From positions 2,790,001-2,854,000 of the forward strand of contig JAULSN010000001.1 in assembly GCA_033439765.1 (NCBI GenBank): a DNA stretch of 64,000 nt, in the 5' to 3' direction. This stretch comes from Lasiosphaeria ovina. Taxonomy: Eukaryota > Ascomycota > Sordariomycetes > Sordariales > Lasiosphaeriaceae. The notes beneath the pieces were generated by a model. The model worked only from the letters and a program-made list of their open reading frames with translations, was not told the origin of the DNA and searched no databases. Of the stretch, positions 21,278 through 32,034 are shown in pieces (positions within the stretch are counted from its first letter, which is position 1; the number at the start of each line of letters is the position of its first letter). A program made the position numbers and the translations under genes.

Positions 21278-23725
21278 CTAGCTGACATCGTCATCCTCAG
21301 AGTCAGGAGATGATTCGGAAGATCCCGACGAGACGTCGACTCTAAGGTCCGGCAAGCTGAGCTGCCTCCTGAGGATGGCGTCTGCCATTCTTCTTCGACT
21401 CTCCACGTCCTGTTCCCCTGACACTAGCTCCGGGTGGCCAATGTCTATCTCAAGCGCCGAACCCCCCAAGCCAGGCGACTCACGCTCGTAAAAGTGCCTC
21501 GAGGTAGCGAGCCCGCGCCTGTTGGCCAAGCCTCCCAGGAGACTGCCAATCACTGTCCGGTGGTCCCCGATGGTTTGGACAAGCGCTTCATTCCCCCGCT
21601 CGGCCGTGGAGGCGGCGTACGCTTCAAGGGCTGCTGCGGACGGTCCCCGGCGGCGGCCCTCGGGTCCTGCGGCGGCGGCATTTTCGGCGGCGAAAATGAG
21701 TTCGAGGTAAACGAGCCGGAGGGTGGCAGAGAGTTTCCGGTCTGCCATGTATTCGCTGTTGACGATGTCGCTCCTCATTGGGGTCCTGAGAAGGACGTCC
21801 ACGCGACCCTGTTCGGACACGGGCACTAGGAACGTCCCGCTTCTTGCGTCGCTGATGGCCAAGTAGGCGACGATCGAAGCGTGCGTCGCAAGCCCTTTGG
21901 CCACCACGAGGGTGCCGTTCAGGCTCTCCCGCCCCACAAACAGAGTATTTCGGCCTTCGCTGTCAAGCACCGATCGCGGGCACAGTGCCCAGAGATGCAC
22001 GTAGCGTGGTTGTTGGATGCCGCCGTTCTCGTCTGGATGACGTTCAGGCACTGCCGCGAGAAGAAGCATGGTTGTCTCGAGGGCTGCATGGTCCGGGAGC
22101 GACAGTAGCTCTGCGGGAATATCAGACCAGGGGTCGGTGAACATGAGACCGTCACCCCCGCCCCCGGACGTGGCCATCGACAGTGCGACGAGGACCCCTC
22201 TCAGGTGGAATAGGGGTACCGCGGCAAGGATGACGGCCCCGAGCACCGCCTGCACGAAGACGTCTCCAGACTCGGCACGCGGCATAGTTGTTTCCCTTTG
22301 CCGCCTGTGGCAGAACTGGAGCGTCGTGAGAAAGTGCTCGACACTGTCCGCCTGGCCCGAGAAGATGGGCGCGTTCGGGAACAGCGCCCCGTTCGTGGCG
22401 TTGTTCTGCGCGTGGGCCGCGGCGTATTTGAAAAAGGCCAAGTCGACATCCTGCTGGCCCTCCTGGCCGTTCGACGTGAAGTTGTATATCTTGATGCCTC
22501 GCTGCCGCAGAGCCCGCACGGCCTTGGCCACGGCGGCCGGCAGCCCGTCGTCCTTGGAGTAGTCGTAGGCGATGTTGCACATGGACGCCCAGCAGCAGAC
22601 CAGGTCGGCTTCGAACGTCGCCTCGCGCTCGTTCATGCCGGCGAAGGAGTCAAGCATCAGGCACAGGCGCGCCTTGAACTGCTCCTCGTCGGTGCGCGGC
22701 TGCCGGGGGATGGTGCGGAGCCCGAGGAGCGCGCTCGTTCCTTGGTTGGGCATGGCCGTCTGGAAACGGACTTCGTCTGTCGATATCTCGTCGGGCGCGG
22801 CGAAGGCGTTCTCGAAAGGAAACAGCCGCTTGACGCGGTCGAGCTTCGGCTTCGCATAGCCGCGCGGCCACCCGAGATCCATCAGGGCGTACTGGCCCTT
22901 GCGGAGCTTGTAGTCTGCGATCATGATGGCGGCGTAGACGATGGTCGACTTGACTTTGCGTAGGACGGGCAACCTGTCGACATCGTTTCCAGCAGTGGTG
23001 TCTAGGTTTAGGTCTAGTGCCACCTCGACATCGTATGCCCGCGCCCACTCCTGAAATGTCCAGGCTCGCGTCCAGTACTTGTACTTGGCTAGATTGTACT
23101 GGAAGCCGTCGACGAGCTGAAAGAAGCGCCCGGCCATGGCGCCCGTCTCCTCTATCCCCTCGGGCCCGGAAGCGTCCCAGTCGCCATCAGTGGGGTTGTA
23201 GTCAAACTGCCCCTTTCTGCTCAGCAGCATTGTCGCCATCGAGAGGAGCTCTGCCAAGGTCTCATATGCCTCCTTGTCAGACTCGGGCAGGAGGACCGAG
23301 ACGCACTCGGCCCTTCCGTAGATCTCTCCCATCACAGCGACTTGGGCAGCGACGTCGGTTTGGTTGTTCTGGTCGATGGACATGTTGTCCATCCAGATTG
23401 TGCTGCCCGGCCCCGCGAGCGCCATGATTTTATTAAATGTCGGACGACTGCGAAGACGGATTCCATGGTCTGTAGAGCACTTTTGGCAGACCATGTGGAC
23501 AACGTGTGGCGGTCCCCATAGATGTGAGACTGCCTTGTACTTGATATCAGGGCTTGGAATGCCGGCGGCAACGTGGACGGCAGTTCCAGATGGCGAGATG
23601 TAAGTGAAGCGACCAGAACAGGAACGACAGGCCGATAAGTGGACAGTGTCATTGGAAGTCTGACTTTGGCGCGATGTTGACGACCCCTCTTGGCTTTCTG
23701 CCATTGCTGAGAGGCTTTCTAACAT
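21278..23725 (-). CDS. HET-domain (heterokaryon incompatibility) protein
   Basis: Single exon, 815 aa. The frame is open further upstream, but the first in-frame ATG is at 23725. The HET domain lies near residues 62-235: YKAVSHLWG, then IWMDNMSIDQNNQTDVAAQVAVMGEIYGRA, then YWTRAWTFQEWARA, in the order typical of the family. Upstream is a CxxC pair (ACRSCSG). The long C-terminal part (about 240-815) has no repeats and no nucleotide-binding motif that I can see, and ends in an acidic Ser/Asp tail. HET domains trigger cell death after non-self fusion, or act in TIR-like immune signalling. The trigger here is unknown. Confidence 0.88.
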   Translation of the reverse strand: MLESLSAMAESQEGSSTSRQSQTSNDTVHLSACRSCSGRFTYISPSGTAVHVAAGIPSPDIKYKAVSHLWGPPHVVHMVCQKCSTDHGIRLRSRPTFNKIMALAGPGSTIWMDNMSIDQNNQTDVAAQVAVMGEIYGRAECVSVLLPESDKEAYETLAELLSMATMLLSRKGQFDYNPTDGDWDASGPEGIEETGAMAGRFFQLVDGFQYNLAKYKYWTRAWTFQEWARAYDVEVALDLNLDTTAGNDVDRLPVLRKVKSTIVYAAIMIADYKLRKGQYALMDLGWPRGYAKPKLDRVKRLFPFENAFAAPDEISTDEVRFQTAMPNQGTSALLGLRTIPRQPRTDEEQFKARLCLMLDSFAGMNEREATFEADLVCCWASMCNIAYDYSKDDGLPAAVAKAVRALRQRGIKIYNFTSNGQEGQQDVDLAFFKYAAAHAQNNATNGALFPNAPIFSGQADSVEHFLTTLQFCHRRQRETTMPRAESGDVFVQAVLGAVILAAVPLFHLRGVLVALSMATSGGGGDGLMFTDPWSDIPAELLSLPDHAALETTMLLLAAVPERHPDENGGIQQPRYVHLWALCPRSVLDSEGRNTLFVGRESLNGTLVVAKGLATHASIVAYLAISDARSGTFLVPVSEQGRVDVLLRTPMRSDIVNSEYMADRKLSATLRLVYLELIFAAENAAAAGPEGRRRGPSAAALEAYAASTAERGNEALVQTIGDHRTVIGSLLGGLANRRGLATSRHFYERESPGLGGSALEIDIGHPELVSGEQDVESRRRMADAILRRQLSLPDLRVDVSSGSSESSPDSEDDDVS

Positions 23726-24619
23726 TGCTGAGAAGGTCGGGAGTAGTTCGCAAAGTGCACGAGTGGTGTCCTGCACGAGGCTGAGCGACACTGGTCGCGT
23801 CCTATGAAAGGCAGCTTATCTCCCTTAAGCAGAGAAAAGAAGGACTCTTGAACACTTGGTTGCGATTTGTTATCTGATGGGCTTCTGTAACTTAATATCT
23901 CGCCATCAAGCAGAGAGGCGGGGAAACATTTCTAATAGGAGGCTTCGCACCAGAATAGAGTAAAGAATCCAGCTCTAGTAAATGTTGGCGAGTCGCCATG
24001 CTGCAATCACGCCAAGCGCCTGCTCCAAATGGAATGGTGCACATACATGCAGCTGAACGCCAGAGGGCTCAGCCGAGGGACTGCTGCGAGCGAACAGCCT
24101 TCCCCGATGAGATGCAGTCTTTTAAGCCTGATCAGGGGGCAAATCCGGAATCAGCAATGATCCGCAAAAGAAGTGAGCAGGAAAAAAACAAAGGGCAATG
24201 AAAAGCAATAATAAAAAAGTACCAAAGAAATCAAAATATGTGCCGCCCCGAAGTATCATTCACGGACACTTTTATAGTCCTCTCCATGAAGGTCCCAGGA
24301 AGCAGAGACTTGGCCATGTCCTCATCCGTGCCCTCCCTTTTTATCCATTTACTCCGTTTCTCCGTCATCAATATCGTGGAGCCCCAACAAAAAGGCGGCT
24401 CAATACCAGTTCTGCTGGCTTCGGGGCACACGAGGTTACGAATCGCAGCGAAACGAGAGTCGTCGATGCCTAGAATCAGTCCCTCCTCAGCCGAGAGCCA
24501 CTAAATGAAAACCGGGCGAGCGACCGGCGAGCTTGGTGCAGTTGGCCCGCGACAGCAGGGCCCTGGGAAGGTCTCGTTAGCCGGAAGGGCCGAAACGGTA
24601 GCTTGGGGTTGTAGGGCAC
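23726..24619. other. Intergenic stretch HET gene / IEC1
   Basis: 894 bp with promoter sequence for the minus-strand HET gene and 3' sequence of IEC1. I see no gene. Confidence 0.4.
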
Positions 24620-25803
24620 CTAGTCTCCAGCAACCCGAGCTTCGTTTCGGTCCCCGTTCGCGGCCACTGCCACGGCCGATGGTGTAGTCGGGGCCGTGCC
24701 CTTGGGCACGACCTGGACATCGGCAACGCCCGCAAGGATGGCCTTGCGCCGGACGTGCCAGGCCTGCTCGCTCTGCACCACCTGGTCGAGGAGGACCTCC
24801 TTCTCCAGCCACTCCTGCTTGTACAGCGCCTCCCACCGCTTGCACTCGTCGCGCAGCAGCTCGCCCTCCTCCTCGGCCCATTTGAACTGCAGCCGGCAGA
24901 GCTTCGCTAGCCGCTCAATCGACATGGAGAGCTCGTTGGACGAGAAGCCTTGCTCCTCGGTGAGTGGGGTAAAGATGTCGCCGCCCGACTCGTCCCCGTT
25001 GCCACCGTCATCTACTGAGTCGTCGTGCCCGGCCGCATGTGACTGCGGCGTCTTGAGGATGATTTTGAGCTTTGAGGACTTGCCCACAGCGCCGGCCTGC
25101 ATGCTCTTAGGGACGGGGTCTGAAGGCCGCAAAGCCTCCGTCTCGTGTACCGTGCGCATATGCTTGGCGAGGGCGTCTGAGCGCGTGAAAGCGCGGTCGC
25201 ATTCTGTTCACAGGCAGTCAGTCAGTCATTAGTTCCTATCATTGTGTTTTTGAAATCGGGGCGGCGCGCGCCAAGGGGGACCGTACCAGGTAGATAGCAG
25301 TAGAAGGGCTTCTCTCTAGTGTGACTCCTCATGTGCGCCTTGAGCGCATAGCCGCTCGCGTGCGGCATGCTCTTCCTTGTGCAGCCAATCCATTCGCACG
25401 TGTACTTCTTTTGGCGGCCCTCGATGTGGTCGTTGTGGATGTGCTCGACCAGCTTGTCCATGTTTCGCATGTCGCCGGCCTTGCATCCCTCCCAGGCGCA
25501 CGTCGTGACTTGCTCTTGGAAGTCATCTTCGTCCTGGCGTGCATTGACGGGCGAGCTTGGGATGTCGCCGTCGGTGTCGTCGGACACGTCGGACATGCCC
25601 TCGAGCGGGTCGGGGTCTGCATCAGGCTCGTGGACAACGGCTGACGACGTTGTTGACCCGGCGCCGACCTTTTGGCGTTTGGCTGGGGGCTCCTCGTCCA
25701 TGAGCTCCGGGGCGTCATCCGGGGCGTCATCCGGGTATTCGTCTTCCGAGGTATCCATTGATGAAAGCGGCGAGTCGTCGGCGGGCGATTCTCCTCTGGC
25801 CAT
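24620..25803 (-). CDS. IEC1: GLI-type C2H2 zinc-finger protein, IEC1-like INO80 subunit
   Basis: Exons complement(24620-25203, 25287-25803), 366 aa. The intron (GTACGG..ACAG) lies inside the third finger and its removal gives LPECDRAFTRSDALAKHMR. The N-terminal 110 residues are acidic with a basic PPAKRQK segment, a possible nuclear localisation signal. Three C2H2 fingers follow: CAWEGC..HIHNDH, CEWIGC..HMRSH and CYLPEC..HMRTVH. The C-terminal half contains ERLAKLCRLQFKWAEEEGE and a long charged coiled coil. This architecture matches the S. pombe INO80-complex protein Iec1 (YY1/GLI-like) and its filamentous orthologues, so a chromatin-remodelling role is likely. Assignment is by finger pattern and order, not by alignment. 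Confidence 0.75.
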
Positions 25804-26470
25804 TGTGCGGGAAGGTTTAGAAGGGGAGTGACGGAGACGGGGACGTCCAGGGGTCTATGCAAGGCTCTGGTTCGGTTCGATGGCCGCCCGCCCGTGTGTG
25901 TTAGAAGTCCAGGCGCGACCTACCGGTAGACGGACGTACTGTAGGTTGGATGTATAAATTGGCGTCTCGGTACCGAGGATTTTATTGATGAAATGGAAAA
26001 TCAACCTTGTAGTTTCTCGTGGTTGGAACAATGGCAATTTGATCAGGTCCGTTGTTCAATTGTTACGTATGGAGGCACGAAGACGAAGAGCAAACCGCTG
26101 CGCAAACTCGGCCTGGCATCGGTTCAGATGACAGCCGCCGGCATACAACGTGAACTCAATCAGTGGCCTGGCGCGCCACCCGTCGGCAAAGGCATCACGC
26201 TAAGGACAAGGACCTCGAAGGATGTATCAGCTGACAAACGGCTGAGCACAGCTGCCAAGCTAGTGGCGCACCTGAGCTGAACCGGGCCACTTTTTGGTAC
26301 CCGACCCGACACTGACCTGACGGCCCTAGGCAGCGGCATCGCTCGCTGGAACTTTTCTGTTTATTACCCCTCCACCTACACAATAGCAATCAATCTACGG
26401 TCAAGCTCCAAAGCTTGCAGCTGTTGCTAAAATATACCAGCCCCTTATAAGTCAAATAGCCGACTCGAAT
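25804..26470. promoter_or_regulatory. Divergent promoter IEC1 / RNA1
   Basis: 667 bp between divergent start codons. Two direct GGGGCGTCATCC copies occur just inside the IEC1 exon. No additional gene is supported. Confidence 0.4.
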
Positions 26471-27786
26471 ATGGCTTCCCCTACCAAGATCTTTTCCCTC
26501 GAAGGGAAAGGTCTGAAGCTCGACACGGCTGAGGACCTGGAGCCTCACATCGCCGAGCTGCGCGCGATGGACGATGTCGAGGAGGTGCGGCTGCTAGGAA
26601 ATACGCTAGGCGTCGGCGCGTGTAAACTCCTCGGCGAGGTCCTTGCGACGAAGAAGGGCCTAAAGGTAAACTCATCCTGCGCTCCCATGTCTCCTTGGAC
26701 AGGACGCTAACCCGTCACCCCCAGGTCGCTAACCTAGCCGACATATTCACCGGCCGCCTCCTGAACGAAATCCCCGAGGCGCTCTCCTACCTCTTGACGT
26801 CTATCCTGAACCTCCCAAACCTGAACTCGATCAACCTCAACGACAACGCCTTTGGCCTCAACACGCAGGCCCCGCTGGTTGCCTTCCTGGAGGAACACGT
26901 CCCATTGCAGCACCTGTACCTGAATAACAACGGCCTGGGCCCCCATGCTGGCATCTTGATCGCCGATGCCCTGTCTAAGCTCCATGCCAAGAAGGAGGCG
27001 GCACGCAAGCAGGGGCAGGATGTGCCCTACCTGGAGACGGTCATCTGCGGCCGCAATCGCCTCGAGAACGGCAGCATGACAGCTTGGGCCAAGACGTTCA
27101 GCCTCCATAACCAGGTTAAGGAGGTGAAGATGGTTCAAAATGGCATTAGGCAGGAGGGCATCTCGCATTTGATTAGCGAGGGTCTGCGGCATGCCACCAG
27201 CCTCGAGACACTGGATCTCCAGGACAATACGTTTACTCTGTTGGGCGCCAAAGCCCTTGCAGCTGTTGCCCCCGGCTGGACCGAGATATTGGAGCTGGGC
27301 ATTGGCGACTCTCTTCTCGGCGCCAGGGGCGGCGTGCTTCTGTCAAAGTCGCTCGGAAAGGGAAAGAACACAAAGCTCGAGGTACTTCGTCTACAATACA
27401 ACGACATCACAGCCCCCGGCCTCAAAGGGCTGGCGGAGGCCGCGAAGGAAGCTCTTCCCGCCCTCAGGAAGATTGAGCTCAACGGAAACAAGTTCTCCGA
27501 GGAGGACGAGTCGATCATTACTCTCCAGGAGCTTTTCGAGGAGCGCAAGGAGAAGTTGGGCGGCGATGTTGTAGTCGAAGATGATTGGGGCGTTGACAGC
27601 CTGAGCGACCTTGAGGACGAGTCCGATGAAGAAGAGGAGGAGGGGGATGAAGACGAGGAGGAGGTTGAGGAGAGGGCCGGGAAGCTTATCAAGGAGGCCG
27701 AGGAGGCGCAGGAGGAGCCCGTTGTGCAGCTAAACGACAAGGATGTCGACGAGCTAGCAAGCAAGCTGGCCAAGACGGCCATTTAA
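26471..27786 (+). CDS. RNA1: Ran GTPase-activating protein (RanGAP)
   Basis: Exons 26471-26665 and 26725-27786, 418 aa. The 59-nt intron starts GTAAAC and ends CCCCAG, between codons. A leucine-rich-repeat protein: successive units such as VEEVRLLGNTLG, LNSINLNDNAFG, LQHLYLNNNGLG, VKEVKMVQNGIR, LETLDLQDNTFT, LEVLRLQYNDIT and LRKIELNGNKF. An acidic tail follows (about 360-400, Glu/Asp-rich), then a short helical end. This is the usual fungal RanGAP layout. It acts in the cytoplasm to convert Ran-GTP to Ran-GDP and so gives direction to nuclear transport. Intact. Confidence 0.95.
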
Positions 27787-28652
27787 TGCGAGAGATGGCA
27801 TTGCCGGTTTGTCGGAAATTGAGAATGAATGAGCGGCGAGAGTCTTTTTTTCCGTCGGGGGAGTGCAGACGATACCCAGCGAACACTGCGATAGCGATGG
27901 TTTTGGAGGGAATATACAAATACCTACAGACAGGCAAGGCAGGGATTGTTGGGTTAGATGCACTGGAGTATGGCCCCGTAGTGAGCTCAGAATCTTTACG
28001 GTCTGCAGTTTAGTAGCATGTCCTCTCATCCTGAGAGGTCCATAGACAGAGAAGGTCTGGCCAGGGACTCGTGAATATTGGGACCCGTGATAGTAAACGA
28101 GGGAAACACGGCACATGATAGGCAGCTTCTATGCAGGAATCTCTAACCTATAGGTTCAGTGTTGTTTCTCGGGGTCAGCTCTGCAGCTTAACCGGCCGCC
28201 TTTTGTTGCCGGAAACTGGAGGTTTTGTGAGTCGCCCCATAGTCACACCACTTTTGAGCCGGCAGCATCAAGCCACTTTGGACGCTAACCCGCGAGCCTC
28301 GTGATGGCACATATCCTGACTGACATAAAACCAACTCCGGCTCTGCTTGCAAGGGATATTTGGCTGTTTCATCAATAACAATACTTTTAAAGCTCACTCA
28401 CATTGAATCAAATAACCAAGCTCGGAATACAAGTTTCTCAGTAGACTTGCACCGAGACAACACCAAACACCAACAACCACAACCACCCACAACCACAACC
28501 ACAACGGCAACAGCAATAGCTGGCAACCTCACCGAATTAACGCTTACTCTACACCAGAAAGAAACACACATACGCGCAGGAACGCACTGTGTCAGCCGAA
28601 CCAACTCCCTTACCTTACCTACCTAGACACTATCTCCAAGCCTGCAGACATC
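27787..28652. other. Intergenic / 5' leader region
   Basis: 866 bp between RNA1 and the next plus-strand gene. A CAACCACA-type low-complexity tract lies at about 28461-28515 in the probable leader of the downstream gene, and two ACCTTACCT-like motifs lie near 28610-28625. Confidence 0.4.
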
Positions 28653-29360
28653 ATGAGCGGCGGCCTGGTGCTGTTCGAAACGACCGAGTCGGTCATCGAG
28701 GTGCTGTGGGACATTGCGCTGGCCTTCTTCATCGTGCGCATCGGCTTCATCTACTTTGCGGCCAACTTTGCCACGGGCGTCGCGCTGGCCTGGCTGGCAT
28801 CATCATCAACAACAACAACAACAACAACATACCTCACGCAACTCACATCCACACTGCCAGTGTGGCTGCTGCTGGCAACAGCGTCAGTCACAGCATGGAC
28901 GCGGCTCCTCGTCGTCCGCTACGAGATCCCCCGCGCGCTGGGGTTCCGGCTTGCTATCGGTATGGCCGGGCTGCTCTTTATGGCCGGCGCCGATGCGCTC
29001 GTGGCGCTCGTCCTCTACGGCCAAGGCACGCTTGCTGCGACGCTCGCGGACGCAAGGGCTGATGCTGCTGCTGGGCTGGCTCTTGCGCTGTTCGCGCTGA
29101 TGCCGCTGGTTCAGATGCCGTTTGAGCGCGCGGAGGGTGAGGAGTTGAGTCATGGGCATGGGCATGGGAGGAAGAGTGTTGTTGATGCCGTGTAAGTCTT
29201 GTTTTGCACTTTTATTTGTTTATTTTCTGCGTACTTGCTAGTGCGTGTTAGAGGTTAATGGGTATGCGCCTCGTCGTCGCTGACTGCTTGCTGACTTTTG
29301 ATGCGATTTAGGCCAACGGTGAACGTCAAGGAGAGGAAGGAGGCGAAGAAAACGCAGTGA
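28653..29360 (+). CDS. Four-helix membrane protein with KKxx ER-retrieval tail
   Basis: Exons 28653-29191 and 29312-29360, 195 aa. The intron runs from GTAAGT to TTTAG. Hydrophobic segments lie at about 18-49, 60-82, 96-120 and 134-152. A low-complexity Ser-Thr run (three Ser then seven Thr, from TCA/ACA microsatellite codons) sits in a loop near residues 50-59. After the last helix come a GHGHGHGRK stretch and, only in the spliced form, a C-terminal KKTQ, a canonical dilysine KKxx signal. If the intron is retained the protein stops at GTG-TAA without the signal. An ER/Golgi membrane location is therefore inferred. I do not recognise the family. The stop codon is only 43 bp from a transposon. 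Confidence 0.75.
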
Positions 29361-29401
29361 GGGACTGGGCCGGGGCGGGAGATATGAGATTGCCACTACC
29401 A

Positions 29402-29403
29402 TA
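29402..29403. repeat. TA target-site duplication, left
   Basis: The dinucleotide TA directly precedes the left terminal inverted repeat; the matching TA follows the right one at 31529-31530. Confidence 0.75.
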
Positions 29404-29453
29404 CCCCACCCCCCACCGGATCACCCACCCAGTGGATCAGCCATTTTACACCA
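29404..29453 (+). repeat. Left terminal inverted repeat (50 bp)
   Basis: Starts CCCCACCCCCCACCGG and ends GCCATTTTACACCA. It matches the reverse complement of 31479-31528 with one difference near the outer end. Confidence 0.9.
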
Positions 29454-29540
29454 AAACAACAAATCTTTGAGCAACGACTGTATAGTCAATTTTGAAGCTA
29501 TTCGCAAGCCAAATATAGCAAAATATAGCTAGTTAAATGT

Positions 29541-31243
29541 TCAATCAAGGTAGCGTTGTGGCACCCGAGTTGCACGGCCAGATCTCGTCAAAATCGCAGG
29601 CGCAATCTCCTCATCCCCGTCATCTTCATCATCTTCATCTTCAATTACCTCAATTTGAGGCTCTGCTTGAGCCTCAACTTGAGGCTCTGCGGGTAGCTCA
29701 CCGCCCATTAGTATAACCCCGAGCTGCATGAACCGTTTGTTTGGGTTTGGAATTTTCCTTCTTTTTTTGGGCTTGAGGCGCTCCAATTCAGCCTCAAGGG
29801 CTTCAATGCGGCTCTGCTTGAGTACCAACTCGGTTTGAAGCTTTTCAACTGCATTTACAGCCTTCTGGAACTTCCATCTTGTCCGGAGACTAGCTCCTTT
29901 GCTATAATCCCGAATCTGACGCCCTGTTGTTGGTGTATTAGGGACAATAGAGGGGACAGGGGCCTCAGGGGTCTTCGCCCTATCTTGCTGAATCTCTGGA
30001 TGACTGAGGGCTTTTTGCCTACTAATAGGCCAATTCCCCGTCGTTCGGAATGATGATTTGATGGTTCTTACCGTCAAGGCTTCCTCCCTAGCTACCTTAT
30101 AACAACGAATAAAGTTCAGCTTGTCAATAGGTGCTGCGTCAGTCAGACTAGCCAGCTTGGCCAATTCACGCCTATAGAGGGCTTTGATAGAGTTGAAGGG
30201 CCCGTTATCAAGTGGCTGCATGCCGTGAGAGGTGTGGGCCGGTAGGAAACAAAGATATACGTTGTTCAGGAAGTATATCGTCATGAAGTCGTCCTATATA
30301 TATATTGTGAGATAATTAGACCAAGGAGCGTACGGGACTCATCTCTTACAGTAGTATGACTGCCGTGGCCATCAAGAATAATCCGGGCTTCGCTATTGTA
30401 GCTGAGTAACGTATCGGTTTGTGGAATAAAAACATCCTCGATCCAGCTAATTACGATCTGGTTGTCTGTCCAGCCCTTTTCAGTAGTAACGAAGTGCTAA
30501 TTGACGATTTTGCGCATCTCCTACTCAAACCAGGAGGTCTGAAGGTCTTTTCCTTTGAAAATGATACCGGGATCAAGTGCCAGGCCGGCAGCACTGATGC
30601 ATTCGATCATGGTTGACCAGCCACGGCCCTGGTCGCTTTTGAGGTAGGTTTTCTTAGTCTCTGAACTCCCCAGGACCAACGAATCAAGTCCTGTATAGTC
30701 TATTAGTATAGGACATTAAATTAAACATGTTTACTTACCGAAGCCCGCCATAATGCCAGCCTTATCGACATTGAAGGTGAGCTCAGGCCTGATCCAGCCG
30801 TAGTCTTTCTCCCTGATGTCAAAATACCAGTTGACAGCCTTCGGGGTAAAGCCGTTAAAGCGAGAGGCTTCCATCCTTTTGCCTACTTTGGCCCGGATCT
30901 CGGGATTCCGGGCTTTGAACCCCGTAATCCAGTTCTTTCCTATGGGCTCGAAATCCCCTGCATCTTGATATAGCTTTGTAGCTATGTCAATCACTGTTGA
31001 ATAGGTCGGAGCATAGCCGAGGCTCTCCTACCTGATAATCCAGCTGATAAGCCGCTTTTCTTGAGGCTCTGTGAGCCTGCGTTGTGTTTGGAGGACCTCA
31101 TCTTTGGAGGGTACCCCTTTGAGTCGTCGGTTCAACGTTGTGTAAGGAACCCCATGCTTTTGAGAGGCTTTTCGAATCGAGAGTTTGTTGTCAGTGACGT
31201 CAAGGTACGCATTGACCATATAATCTTCATTTGATTCAGACAT
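29541..31243 (-). pseudogene. Pogo/Fot1-like DDE transposase, interrupted by three stops
   Basis: From the ATG at 31243: an N-terminal psq-type helix-turn-helix (LSIRKASQKHGVPYTTLNRRL), a CENP-B-type DNA-binding segment (IGKNWITGFKARNPEIR), then the DDE catalytic region: first Asp in FNVDKAGIMAG, second in DGHGSH, third in the FLPAHTSHGMQPLD motif. Two introns are visible: 30691-30738 (GTAAGT..ACAG), and one just before DDFMTIYFLNNVYL with a GTAAGA donor. The C-terminus is a coiled-coil and acidic tail. In-frame TAG codons at 31028-31030, 30521-30523 and 30497-30499 replace probable Gln codons (CAG to TAG), as expected for RIP or C-to-T decay. Confidence 0.88.
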
Positions 31244-31478
31244 CGTGGTTGTACATGAAGTTATTCGCACTCAAAGGTAGGGGGTAGAGAATGTAAGGAT
31301 GTTAATTTGGAGTCAAATTAGAGATAATTTGCGCAGATGCAGCGACAAAAGTAGAGCCTCTCGGCTTACAAATCCACTTTAAGGTTAAACTACATGCAAT
31401 TACCTAACTAGCTCAGTTGTCTGCTTCTGAATAGCTTCAATATTGACTACGTTGTCGTTGTTCAAATATATGGTGTTG

Positions 31479-31528
31479 TGGTGTAAAATGGCTGATCCAC
31501 TGGGTGGGTGATCCGGTGGGGGGTAGGG
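31479..31528 (-). repeat. Right terminal inverted repeat (50 bp)
   Basis: Reverse complement of the left repeat with one mismatch; followed directly by the TA duplication. Confidence 0.9.
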
Positions 31529-31530
31529 TA

Positions 31531-32034
31531 TAGTATCAGAAAAGCTGTATTTGTCTGACGAGGCTAGAAATGCCAGGTTCAATTCACAGGGATTGTTTCC
31601 ATGCTGAGTGAAGATGTAAGGTCTGTATGTGATTGATTGAGTTTGGGGTAAAAAGGAAAAGGGGTTTGAGTGAGGAATTGAGTTGTGGTGGGTTTGTGGG
31701 AAATCTCAAAGCATGGTCGTGTTCAGGAAACTCAATCCACTGGGGCGTAGCCGCTCTTTGAGCCACGGTACTGGTCTGAGTTTGCTGAGATAAGGCTGAC
31801 GTCATTTACCGAGGTTCGCGCTAAAATACTGCCAGGCGTCGCTTTGGTCGCGGAAACCGCCCTTTCCTCTACCTTTTTTTTTCCATATTCGAAATCATTT
31901 CTTCCCAGCAACACCACCACAGGCCGCATTGATAGCAGTTTCAGCTACCCACGCCTTTTGCTTTAAGCGTCGGTATGTATTGAGACATTTCTTTTTGCAA
32001 CCAAGGCTTACTTTACCATCAGGCGTCGTTCGTC
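31531..32034. other. Stretch between transposon and pseudogene
   Basis: About 500 bp. A minus-strand frame 31584-31805 has no recognisable content. No gene supported. Confidence 0.35.

Larger units (their letters stand above)
29404..31528 (-). mobile_element. Pogo/Fot1-type DNA transposon (Tc1/mariner superfamily), decayed
   Basis: 2125 bp bounded by 50-bp terminal inverted repeats and TA duplications. It carries a single minus-strand transposase gene with two introns. The structure is complete at the ends, so the element transposed as a unit. The transposase frame is broken by three TAG codons, so it is not autonomous now. Confidence 0.9.

Noticed and set aside
22298..22963. 221-codon plus-strand frame opposite the HET gene
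   Set aside because: Antisense shadow of the HET-domain coding sequence.
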